From contig DATGLW010000070.1 of assembly GCA_035293965.1 (NCBI GenBank), forward strand, positions 1 through 63,359: DNA of 63,359 nucleotides, given 5' to 3'. Within the stretch, counting starts at the first letter, position 1, and each line of letters starts with the position of its first letter. Below are positions 49,778 through 56,883 of the stretch, in pieces. This DNA comes from DATGLW01 sp035293965. GTDB taxonomy: Bacteria > Actinomycetota > Acidimicrobiia > Acidimicrobiales > RAAP-2. Made by a program: the position numbers and the translations under genes. Under the pieces are notes generated by a model. It was given only the letters and a program-made list of their open reading frames with translations, was not told the DNA's origin and made no database searches.

Positions 49778-50695
49778 TCACCCGATGCGACCGGTCACGT
49801 AGCGCTGGGTGTGCTCCTCACGCGGTGATTCGAAGATCTGCTCGGTGGTGCCGTGCTCGACCAGCGCGCCGTCGAAGAGGAACATGGTCCGGTGGGAGAG
49901 GCGCCGGGCCTGGGCGAGGTTGTGGGTGACGATGACCAGCGTCAAAGCCGGGGTGAGAGACCGGAGCAGGTTCTCGACGGTCTCGGTCGACACCGGATCG
50001 AGCGAGCTGGTGGGCTCGTCGAGCAGGAGCACCTCGGGGCCGACGGCGAGGGCCCGCGCAAGGCAGAGGAGCTGCTGCTGGCCGCCGGACAGCCGGAAGG
50101 GGGAATCGCGCAGGCGGTCCTTGACCGCGTCCCACAGGCCGACCTGCGAGAGGCGCTGCTCGGCCACCACGTCGAGCTGCTTGCCCCGGGCGATCCGGTG
50201 CGCCCGGACGCCCGCCACGACGTTGTCGCGGATGGACATCGGGAAGGGGTTCGGCCGCTGGAACAGCATGCCGACCCGTCGCCGCAGGCCGAGGAGGTCC
50301 TGGTCGGGGGTGAAGATGCTCGAGCCGTCGAGGCGGACGTCGCCATGGCGCCGGAAACCCGGCACCTTGTCGTTCATCCGGTTCAAGGTCCTGAGGAACG
50401 TCGACTTGCCCGAGCCGGTGGGACCGATGAGCGCCGTGATGGTGCCCCTCGGGAAGGCGGCGTCGATGTCCGCCACGACCGTCTTGGACCCGAAGCCGAG
50501 CGTCAACCCGGTCGCGTGGAGGATGTCGGCTGGCCGGTCGCGGTCGGGGTCGAGTGCCTGCAGCACGGGGTCGAGGAGGGGGCTCTCGGGTCCCGCAGCC
50601 CGTGTGGGCACGCTGCTCGCCGGCCAGGCCATGCCGGCCCCGGCTGCTCGGGGTCTTCCCGATCCGTCACCCCGGCCGTCTGGTTGGTCGCCCAT
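49778..50695 (-). CDS. pstB: PstB, phosphate ABC transporter ATPase
   Basis: 305 residues, with an unusually long N-terminal extension of about 60 residues before the ABC core. Walker A 'ALIGPTGSGKSTFLRTLNRM', 'PGFRRHGDVRLDGSSIF', Q-loop 'VGMLFQRPNPFPMSIRDNV', signature 'RLSGGQQQLLCLARALAVGP' and Walker B 'EVLLLDEPTSSLDPVS' are all present. ATG 50695 has no well-spaced ribosome binding site and lies 24 bp from the 11-bp repeats, so an internal start further in is possible. It is the first gene after pstS. Confidence 0.94.
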   Translation of the reverse strand: MGDQPDGRGDGSGRPRAAGAGMAWPASSVPTRAAGPESPLLDPVLQALDPDRDRPADILHATGLTLGFGSKTVVADIDAAFPRGTITALIGPTGSGKSTFLRTLNRMNDKVPGFRRHGDVRLDGSSIFTPDQDLLGLRRRVGMLFQRPNPFPMSIRDNVVAGVRAHRIARGKQLDVVAEQRLSQVGLWDAVKDRLRDSPFRLSGGQQQLLCLARALAVGPEVLLLDEPTSSLDPVSTETVENLLRSLTPALTLVIVTHNLAQARRLSHRTMFLFDGALVEHGTTEQIFESPREEHTQRYVTGRIG

Positions 50696-50718
50696 CCCTT
50701 CCGACGGTACCGATGAGA

Positions 50719-50762
50719 GGTGAACCGGCTGTGAAGCGGAGGTGATCGCAGGGTGAACTTTG
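50719..50762 (-). promoter_or_regulatory. Four-unit 11-bp repeat (PHO box) upstream of pstB
   Basis: On the plus strand GGTGAAC (50719), TGTGAAG (50730), GGTGATC (50741) and GGTGAAC (50752) are exactly 11 bp apart. On the minus strand they read GTTCACC-type units, the consensus of PHO boxes bound by PhoP/PhoB regulators. The array ends 24 bp from the pstB start, implying a separate phosphate-responsive promoter for pstBCA. Confidence 0.82.
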
Positions 50763-50941
50763 CGAGAAACGTCGCCCTGGCCGAGGCGCCCGCGCCCGGC
50801 CCGGGCGTGCGCAGCACCCGTCGTCGGCAATCGCCCGACCCGCGGCCGACCGTGGGGGGTGCCGGCCGTCAAGCAGCATGGCTCCGTGGGGGCTCACCTC
50901 GCTCGCACGAAGGTCCTCCACGGGACCAATGGGGCAGGAGG

Positions 50942-50989
50942 GCCGACGCGACAACCCGCCGGGCATGCCCGGCGGGTTGTCGCGTCGGC
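50942..50989. terminator. 48-bp perfect palindrome between pstS and pstB
   Basis: Two 23-base arms around a central AT; the middle reads CCGGGCATGCCCGG. It starts 40 bp after the pstS stop and is followed by no T tract. It could be a factor-independent attenuator or an mRNA 3'-end stabiliser that keeps PstS more abundant than the membrane subunits. The surrounding 333-bp gap contains no gene, only this hairpin and the PHO box. Confidence 0.75.
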
Positions 50990-51028
50990 GCTGAGGTGGG
51001 GGGCGCGGCGTGCAGCCGCCCTCTGCGC

Positions 51029-52174
51029 TCAGTGGATCTTTTGGATCTGCTTCAGCGACTGCTTCACCACCTTGGGCGGGAGGGGCTGGAAGCTCACCTG
51101 GCTGAGGTACTGGGCGCTGTTGCCGAACTTCGGGTTGATGGCCCACTCGAGCAGCGAGCGCACCGCCTTGGCCGTGGACGCGTTGGGCTGGTTGGCGTTC
51201 ACGATCGCGTACTCGTAGTTGATGATCGGGTAGCCGCCGGCGATCGGGCCGTCGATGAGCGAGATGGTGCCGCTTGGTGGGGTCTTCTTCACGAAGGCCG
51301 CGGCCTCGGCTGCTACGGCGGCCTGAGTCGGGAGCACGTAGTTGCCCTTGCCGTTGGCGAGCTGCGCGTAGCCGAGGCCGGACTGCAGCATCTGGCCGAG
51401 GTAGCTGATGCCGATGTAGGCCACGCAGCCCGGCGTCGCCTTGCAGCCCGACACCATGCCGCCATTGCCGTTCTCGGCCAGCGATCCCGCGATGGCGGGC
51501 CACGATACCGTCGTGCCGTAGCTGATCGAGCTCCCCCACCCGGAGGGGTCCTGCTTGGACAGGTACTGGGTGAACAGGAAGGTGTCGCCGCTGCCGTCGG
51601 AGCGGTGGAGGGGCACGATCGGGATCGAGGGTAGGGAGATGCCCTGGTTGAGCGACGCGATCGCCGGGTCGTTCCAGGTCTTGATCTTCCCTTCGTAGAT
51701 GCTGGCGAGCACCTTGCCGTTCAGCTTCACGTGGGCGGTCACCCCGGGCAGGTTGTAGCCGACCACCTGCACCGAGATGGCGAGCGGGATGTTGAGGAGC
51801 GACGGGGTGGCCTGCACCTGCGAGGGCGAGAGGTAGGCGTCGGAGGAGCCGATGTCCACAGTGCCGCTGGCGGCGCTGGCGATGCCGGTGCCGGACCCAG
51901 TGCCCGCAGTCGTGATCTTCACCTGCGGGAACTTCTCATTGTAACCGGGTACCCAGATGTTCCAGAGGGGATAGAGCAGCGTGCTGCCCGTTTCGCTGAT
52001 GCTGGCGTCCGGTGGTGTCTCGACGCCACCCTTCGGGATCACGACCCGTTCGGTCGTGGCCTTCGTGGCCGTCAGGCGGCCGTGGGCCGAGGCTGGTGCC
52101 GAGGTGCCCCCGATCGCCACAGCGGCGATCAAGGCCGCCGACGGTAGGGCGCGCAATGCTACCTTGCCGTTCAC
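51029..52174 (-). CDS. pstS: PstS, phosphate-binding protein
   Basis: 381 residues. Signal peptide 'ALPSAALIAAVAIGGTSAPA', then 'ISETGSTLLYPLWNIWVPGY', 'VKITTAGTGSGTGIASAASG' and 'VDIGSSDAYLSPSQ', with the phosphate-contact residues of the PstS fold, and 'VPLHRSDGSGDTFLFTQYLS'. There is no lipobox Cys, so it is probably released rather than lipid-anchored, unlike the lipoprotein PstS of mycobacteria. The GTG start has AAGGAGG upstream. The promoter carries 11-bp PHO-like repeats. Confidence 0.95.
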   Translation of the reverse strand: MNGKVALRALPSAALIAAVAIGGTSAPASAHGRLTATKATTERVVIPKGGVETPPDASISETGSTLLYPLWNIWVPGYNEKFPQVKITTAGTGSGTGIASAASGTVDIGSSDAYLSPSQVQATPSLLNIPLAISVQVVGYNLPGVTAHVKLNGKVLASIYEGKIKTWNDPAIASLNQGISLPSIPIVPLHRSDGSGDTFLFTQYLSKQDPSGWGSSISYGTTVSWPAIAGSLAENGNGGMVSGCKATPGCVAYIGISYLGQMLQSGLGYAQLANGKGNYVLPTQAAVAAEAAAFVKKTPPSGTISLIDGPIAGGYPIINYEYAIVNANQPNASTAKAVRSLLEWAINPKFGNSAQYLSQVSFQPLPPKVVKQSLKQIQKIH

Positions 52175-52217
52175 TCCGTTCCTCCTTGCGGTTCCATCTC
52201 AACGGAACCGTAACGAT

Positions 52218-52272
52218 GGGAAGTGAACGCCCCAGGAACCGGCGGTAATGCGGACGCGAACTTTGGGCGAAC
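52218..52272 (-). promoter_or_regulatory. PHO-like 11-bp repeat array upstream of pstS
   Basis: Read on the minus strand, units starting at 52272 (GTTCGCC), 52261 (GTTCGCG), 52250 (CATTACC), 52239 (GTTCCTG) and 52228 (GTTCACT) fall in exact 11-bp register. Four of the five keep GTTC. The array ends about 45 bp before the pstS start. I see nothing else in the 206-bp gap. Confidence 0.75.
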
Positions 52273-52380
52273 ATTCGCTCGCCCATCCCGGCGCGCGCCG
52301 CGGCGGGAGGAACCTCGCAGGCGTGGATGGTCTGGAGGGGGGTCGTGGCCTGACCGAGTCGACCGCCGAAGCGGTGTGGC

Positions 52381-52677
52381 TCAGAGCTCTTCGACCTGCC
52401 GCACGTCGAGGTTCCGGAACAGTGGGGGACCCACGCACAGGTTGGCGAGCTTCTCGGCGAGCGCCGTTGTTTCGGGCAGGGCGGAGTTCCGCATCGCCTC
52501 CTCGTAGGAGGGGAACTCGACGATCTGGACGTAGGTGCCGGGCCGGTCGCGATCCTCGGTGACCATGGCGCGCCGCACCGTGGTCCGGTCCCCCACCTGC
52601 GAACGCCACTCGTCGACGAGCGCCCGGACGTCGTCGACACGGGTGGTCACGAACTCTATGAGCTGGACGAAGGCCAT
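52381..52677 (-). CDS. Small dimeric alpha-beta-barrel-like protein
   Basis: 98 residues. 'MAFVQLIEFVTTRVDDVRAL' opens like an antibiotic-biosynthesis-monooxygenase-type barrel; 'DRPGTYVQIVEFPSYEEAMR' gives the second strand-helix unit. The function is unknown. It is the downstream member of three small same-strand genes (with 52762 and 53337). Confidence 0.75.
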   Translation of the reverse strand: MAFVQLIEFVTTRVDDVRALVDEWRSQVGDRTTVRRAMVTEDRDRPGTYVQIVEFPSYEEAMRNSALPETTALAEKLANLCVGPPLFRNLDVRQVEEL

Positions 52678-52761
52678 CGCTCTCCTTCCGCCTTCCTGTG
52701 TCGGCTCTCCGGCTCGCGGAGGAGGCCGCCGCTGAGCCCGAGGGGAATGTTCGTTGGCGTC

Positions 52762-53124
52762 CTATCGCTTGGCGTAGTCCGCGAAGCCCTGCCAATCGAT
52801 GACGACGCAGTCCTCGTCACCGACGATCCAGGCATCGTGGCCCGGAGGGATCACGGCGAAATCCCCCGGGCCGAACTCGGCCTCTTCGCCGTCGTCCATG
52901 ACGACCTTCATCCGCCCGGACACGTAGTACCCGGTGTGGGCCGCCTGGCAGCTCTCGGTGCCGGCGATGGGCTTGACGTGCTCGGACCACCGCCATCCGG
53001 GCTTGAACGTCGCCCGACCGACGGCACCGCCGGCGAGGTTCACGAGCTCGAGTTGGCCCGTTCCCCCCTCGAAGGGCCTGACTTCCTCAGGCTTGTCGAG
53101 GTTCTTGCGGACGATACCTGCCAT
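52762..53124 (-). CDS. Small cupin protein
   Basis: 120 residues. Cupin motifs are 'GWRWSEHVKPIAGTESCQAA' with 'HTGYYVSGRMKVVMDDGEEA' and 'FGPGDFAVIPPGHDAWIVGD'. It resembles the small cupins that bind a metal and an unknown ligand. ATG 53124 is preceded by AAAGGCGGGG. It sits between two small alpha-beta-barrel genes; a shared pathway is only a guess. Confidence 0.85.
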   Translation of the reverse strand: MAGIVRKNLDKPEEVRPFEGGTGQLELVNLAGGAVGRATFKPGWRWSEHVKPIAGTESCQAAHTGYYVSGRMKVVMDDGEEAEFGPGDFAVIPPGHDAWIVGDEDCVVIDWQGFADYAKR

Positions 53125-53336
53125 CGCCCCGCCTTTCGGTCTCCTCGCCGCCTCACGGGCAGCGCGCGACCCACGTCGCGACGGCCAGTCTCGCGTGGGC
53201 CGCTGGGACCGGTCTGAGAGCACGGTTGCAACTGCGTGACGCTTCGGTCCGACGCCGCAGCCAGCGAGAGCGCCCGATCCGGCGCTCCCGGTGAGCACGC
53301 GCCTCGAGCGCAAGTGCTGCCTCGGCCGGGATCCTT

Positions 53337-53657
53337 TCAGGAGCGGAGCTCGGCGATCTGCTCGTAGAGCGTCAGGACGGGTGGGGGGTCCATGGCGAGC
53401 ACGTCGCTCATCCGGATCTCGCCCGCCGCCACCGCCTTGCCGAGGGAGTCCTGCGCCGCCTGGAGGTCGTCAGCCTCCACTTCGTAGATGGCGAGGTACG
53501 GGTGCCCGTCCCCGGACAGGCTGCGGAACCGGCGTGCCGAGGTGAAGCCTGCGAGCTTGAGGATGTCGACCAGGTGCACCTCGTTGTACCAGTCGTTGTA
53601 CTCCTGCTCGCGGCCGGGAGCCGGTGTGGTGTGCACGGCAAGGATGCCCTTTGGCAT
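53337..53657 (-). CDS. Small EthD/ABM-like alpha-beta-barrel protein
   Basis: 106 residues. 'GILAVHTTPAPGREQEYNDW' and 'YNEVHLVDILKLAGFTSARR' match the EthD-like/DUF4286 type of dimeric alpha-beta barrel (xxWYNxxHxxDxxxxPG pattern). 'YLAIYEVEADDLQAAQDSLG' is the second half. The activity is unknown. AAGGAGACCCGAC before the ATG supports the start. It is divergent from the tyrosine phosphatase gene. Confidence 0.82.
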   Translation of the reverse strand: MPKGILAVHTTPAPGREQEYNDWYNEVHLVDILKLAGFTSARRFRSLSGDGHPYLAIYEVEADDLQAAQDSLGKAVAAGEIRMSDVLAMDPPPVLTLYEQIAELRS

Positions 53658-53769
53658 GTCGGGTCTCCTTCGGGTGAGGGACCACTCGAGTGTAGAACGC
53701 ACGGACGAGGGACGCCCGGCCGGGCTGCCGGCGGCCCGGTTCGCGGCCGCGACCCTACGCTCGCGCCCC

Positions 53770-54516
53770 GTGTCCTTCGCCGAGCGGACCGTGGCGTTCA
53801 CGACCTGCTTCAACTTCCGCGACCTGGGGGGTTGGCGCACCGTCGATGGCCGCCATGTGCGGTGGCGGACCCTCTACCGAGCCGACACGTTGCACCGCTT
53901 CGACGACGAGGACCGGGTCCGCTTCGGCGAGCTCGGGATCCGGACGGTCGTCGATCTGCGGGGGCGCCACGAGCTCGAGCGCGACGGGCGGCTCGGCCAC
54001 GTCGACGGCGTCCGGTACCACCATGTCCCCCTGCTCGACCAGGCCGGGGTGGGTGCGGAGCAGGCGGTGGACGCGCGGGTCCCGTCCCTTGCCGACGCGT
54101 ACGTCGCGATGGCGGAGCGGGGCCGGGCAGCCGTCGCCCGGTGCGTCGGCCTGCTGGCAGAGCCCGGTGCGCTGCCCGCCGTCTTCCATTGCACGGCCGG
54201 CAAGGACCGGACCGGCATCGTGGCGGCCGTGGTCCTGTCGGCGATCGGCGTGCTCGAAGCGGACGTGGTCGCCGACTACGCGCTGACGGCTGCGTCGCGC
54301 GGCGCCCGCCGAGCCTGGTTGGCGGTCCACGACCCGGCGTTCGCGGCGCACCTCGACACGCTGCCGCCGGAGGCCCTCGAGGTCCGCCCCGCTGCGATCG
54401 CCGCGCTCGTCGAGCACCTCCGGCTCGCGTACGGGTCCGCCGCCGCCTACCTGCGTGCCGGCGGGCTGGCAGACGGGGCCCTCGCGCGCCTCCGCCAGGG
54501 CCTCCTCGAGGGCTGA
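53770..54516 (+). CDS. Tyrosine phosphatase (PtpB/Y_phosphatase3 type)
   Basis: 248 residues. 'FTTCFNFRDLGGWRTVDGRH' is the N-terminal signature of the family, and the P-loop 'VFHCTAGKDRTGIVAAVVLS' has the catalytic Cys and Arg. Relatives such as M. tuberculosis PtpB hydrolyse phosphotyrosine or phosphoinositides; the substrate here is unknown. GTG 53770 is chosen because the family signature starts close to it. The last codons and stop are the first copy of a repeat that continues downstream. Confidence 0.92.
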   Translation: MSFAERTVAFTTCFNFRDLGGWRTVDGRHVRWRTLYRADTLHRFDDEDRVRFGELGIRTVVDLRGRHELERDGRLGHVDGVRYHHVPLLDQAGVGAEQAVDARVPSLADAYVAMAERGRAAVARCVGLLAEPGALPAVFHCTAGKDRTGIVAAVVLSAIGVLEADVVADYALTAASRGARRAWLAVHDPAFAAHLDTLPPEALEVRPAAIAALVEHLRLAYGSAAAYLRAGGLADGALARLRQGLLEG

Positions 54517-54703
54517 GGCACCCAGGCCCTCGCTCCGCCGGGGCCTCTCGAGGGCTGAGGCACCCAGGCGGCCCTCCGCCTGGGCCTCCTCGAGGGCACA
54601 GGCGCCCAGGCGGCCCTCGGGGAGGCCGGCGCCACGCACGCCACGCCACGCCACGCCACGCCACCGCTTCGGCACGGCGAGCCACCGCTTCGGCACGGCT
54701 TTT
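54499..54703. repeat. Repeat array after the tyrosine phosphatase gene
   Basis: Three copies, about 41-42 bp apart (54499, 54541, 54582), of a unit starting GGGCCTCCTCGAGGGC. The first contains the phosphatase stop codon. Then a run of CCACG pentamers (54630-54662) and two 21-bp units starting CCACCGCTTCGGCACGGC (54661 and 54682). They fill the 220-bp gap before the SDR gene; no other feature is seen. Confidence 0.88.
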
Positions 54704-54736
54704 GAGGAGCCGGCCCGCCGGGTGCGACGATAGGCC

Positions 54737-55492
54737 ATGACCCCCGACCCCCTCTTCGACCTCACCGGCAAGGTGGCCCTCGTGACCGGCGGCAGCCGGG
54801 GCCTCGGCTACCAGATGGTCCGCGCGTTCGCCGAGCGGGGCGCCGACGTGGTCATCGCCAGCCGCAAGATCGCCAATTGCCAAGCCGTCGCCGCAGAGGT
54901 CGAGGCGCTCGGGCGCCGAGCGCTCGCCCACGAGGTCCACGCGGCCAGGTGGCCATCCATCGACCGGCTGATCGAGGCCTCCTACGACGCGTTCGGCCGA
55001 GTCGACATCCTGGTGAACAATGCCGGGATGAGCCCGCCCGCGCCGAGCCACGAGGTGACCGAGGAGCTCTTCGACAGCGTCGTCGGCCTGAACTTCAAGG
55101 GTCCGTTCCGGCTGGCGAGCCAGGTGGCCAAGCGCATGTACGACGGGGAGGGGGGCACGATCATCAACGTGTCGTCGAGCGGCGCGTTGATGCCCTTGCC
55201 CAACGTCGTCCCCTACGGCAGCGCGAAGGCGGCGCTCAATGCCATGACCCGGTCCCTGGCCGCCGAGTACGGCCCCAAGGTGCGCGTGAACACCCTGTCG
55301 CCAGGTCCCTTCCTGACCGACATCGCGCAGGCGTGGGCGCCCGAGCAACGCGAGAGGTCGGACAATGCGCTCGGTCGGCCGGGTCGGCCCGAGGAGATCG
55401 TGACCGCGGCACTCTTCCTCGCCAGCCCTGCGTCGTCGTTCGCCAACGGGGCCCTCGTGCGCGTCGACGGAGGCCTGCGCATCGGCCAGTGA
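54737..55492 (+). CDS. Short-chain dehydrogenase/reductase
   Basis: 251 residues, classical SDR. Cofactor motif 'VALVTGGSRGLGYQMVRAFA', 'ILVNNAG', and the Ser-Tyr-Lys triad in 'IINVSSSGALMPLPNVVPYG' with 'SAKAALNAMTRSLAAEYGP'. 'RVNTLSPGPFLTDI' follows. Arg after the Gly-rich loop in 'ASRK' hints at NADPH preference. The substrate is unknown. Confidence 0.93.
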   Translation: MTPDPLFDLTGKVALVTGGSRGLGYQMVRAFAERGADVVIASRKIANCQAVAAEVEALGRRALAHEVHAARWPSIDRLIEASYDAFGRVDILVNNAGMSPPAPSHEVTEELFDSVVGLNFKGPFRLASQVAKRMYDGEGGTIINVSSSGALMPLPNVVPYGSAKAALNAMTRSLAAEYGPKVRVNTLSPGPFLTDIAQAWAPEQRERSDNALGRPGRPEEIVTAALFLASPASSFANGALVRVDGGLRIGQ

Positions 55493-55508
55493 TCTCGGGG
55501 GGCGCCGC

Positions 55509-56720
55509 TCAGGGCGAGCGCTCGGCCTCGCGCGCCTCCGCGGAGAGCCCGAGCAGCGCCAGGGCGCGCTGCAGGCCGTCCTCCCACCGGTCGACAACGG
55601 GCACCGGGGCCGGCGATCGGTCTTCGAGCATGGCGAGCACGTGCGCTGCCAGCTTCGCCGGATCGGGCCCCGCCACCTCGGCGTGGCCCTGCTCGAGCTC
55701 GTGCTGCAGGTTGTCGCGCCCGTGGCCGGGCACGGCGTCGAGCAGCAGGAGTGGCCGGCCGAGGGCACGCGCCTCGCTGCAGGTCGTCGCTCCCGGCGTG
55801 GTGATGACGATGTCCGCGGCGGCCATGAGCTGGGGGATCCGATCCGTGAAGCCGAACGCCCGGACCCGTGGCATGGCGGCCGCGACCGTGCGCAGGCGCC
55901 GTTCCAGCGCGGCGTTGCGGCCCGCCACCGCCAGCACGGTGATGCCCGAGCGGGCGAGCTCGGCCGCGGCACGCGCCAGGGGCCCGAGCCCCCAGCCACC
56001 CCCCATCAGGAGCACGCAGGGCTGGTCGCAGGCCATCTCGAGCTCTGCTCGCGCCTCGTCGCGTGACGGGGCCGCCAAGATGGCGGACCGCACCGGTGCC
56101 GGCACGACGCACACCCGGGCACGGGGAACGAAGCGCCGCACCGACGCCGCAGCGGCCGGTGACGTCACGAGGAAGAGGTCGATGTCCTCGTGCGCCCACA
56201 TGGAGTGGACCGACACGTCCGTGCACAGCACCGCGGTACGCAGGCAGGGGCGGCGCCGCTTCAGGCTCGCGGCGGCCGACGCGCCGGTGGCGAAGGCCGC
56301 CAGCACGAGGTCAGCTGGCTGCGACGCCAGCTCTGCCTCGAGGACTGGCACCAGGCGCCGGGCCGGCACGCGGTCGAGGGCGCGGGCGAGGCGGCTCCCG
56401 GTCCGCAGGTGGGCGAAGTGGAGGCCGTCGTAGACCGTGTGGAACCGGGTGAGGATCTTGAAGGCGCGCTCGCCGGCTCGGCCGGAGCGGCTCCCGAGGA
56501 GGGCCATCGCATCGACGCTGCGCACCGACCACCCCAGCCCTTCGAGGGCCTCGTGGCACGCCTCGGTCACCATCGCATGCCCCAGCCCGATGGAGCCCGA
56601 CACCACGAGGGCCCGCCACCGCGGCGCCCGGCCGCCCTCGCCCGGCGACCCGTCGCCCGGCGCCCCGGCGCAGGGCTGCTCGCTGCTTCCGGGCCCGGCC
56701 ACGGCCGCGACTCTACGCAC
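55509..56720 (-). CDS. GT28-like glycosyltransferase (MGDG synthase/MurG fold)
   Basis: 403 residues from GTG 56720; the frame is open upstream and the start is uncertain. 'ALVVSGSIGLGHAMVTEACH' is the N-terminal Gly-rich loop of MGDG-synthase-like enzymes, followed by 'TRFHTVYDGLHFAHLRTGSR'. The C-terminal sugar-nucleotide half has 'CVLLMGGGWGLGPLARAAAE' and 'ADIVITTPGATTCSEARALG' with 'RPLLLLDAVPGHGRDN'. It probably glycosylates a lipid. It is divergent from hpnJ across 163 bp, so a hopanoid or membrane-lipid role is conceivable (inference). Confidence 0.85.
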   Translation of the reverse strand: MRRVAAVAGPGSSEQPCAGAPGDGSPGEGGRAPRWRALVVSGSIGLGHAMVTEACHEALEGLGWSVRSVDAMALLGSRSGRAGERAFKILTRFHTVYDGLHFAHLRTGSRLARALDRVPARRLVPVLEAELASQPADLVLAAFATGASAAASLKRRRPCLRTAVLCTDVSVHSMWAHEDIDLFLVTSPAAAASVRRFVPRARVCVVPAPVRSAILAAPSRDEARAELEMACDQPCVLLMGGGWGLGPLARAAAELARSGITVLAVAGRNAALERRLRTVAAAMPRVRAFGFTDRIPQLMAAADIVITTPGATTCSEARALGRPLLLLDAVPGHGRDNLQHELEQGHAEVAGPDPAKLAAHVLAMLEDRSPAPVPVVDRWEDGLQRALALLGLSAEAREAERSP

Positions 56721-56883
56721 CTCGGGGCCGCCGGGCGGTGGGCGTGCAACCCGGCCGCCTCGGGTACGGTGATGCAGGTGCCGTAGCAGGCTGCGGGCCG
56801 CCGCGAGGCAAGCGTCGGCCCGGACCGCCGGGGTGGGGCCCCGGCTCATGGCGCACCGAGCGGAAAGCGAGGCAGGCAGACCA

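Noticed and set aside
23483..54703. Tandem repeats as CRISPR arrays
   Set aside because: The units are directly adjacent without unique spacers, differ from site to site, and no cas gene is near.
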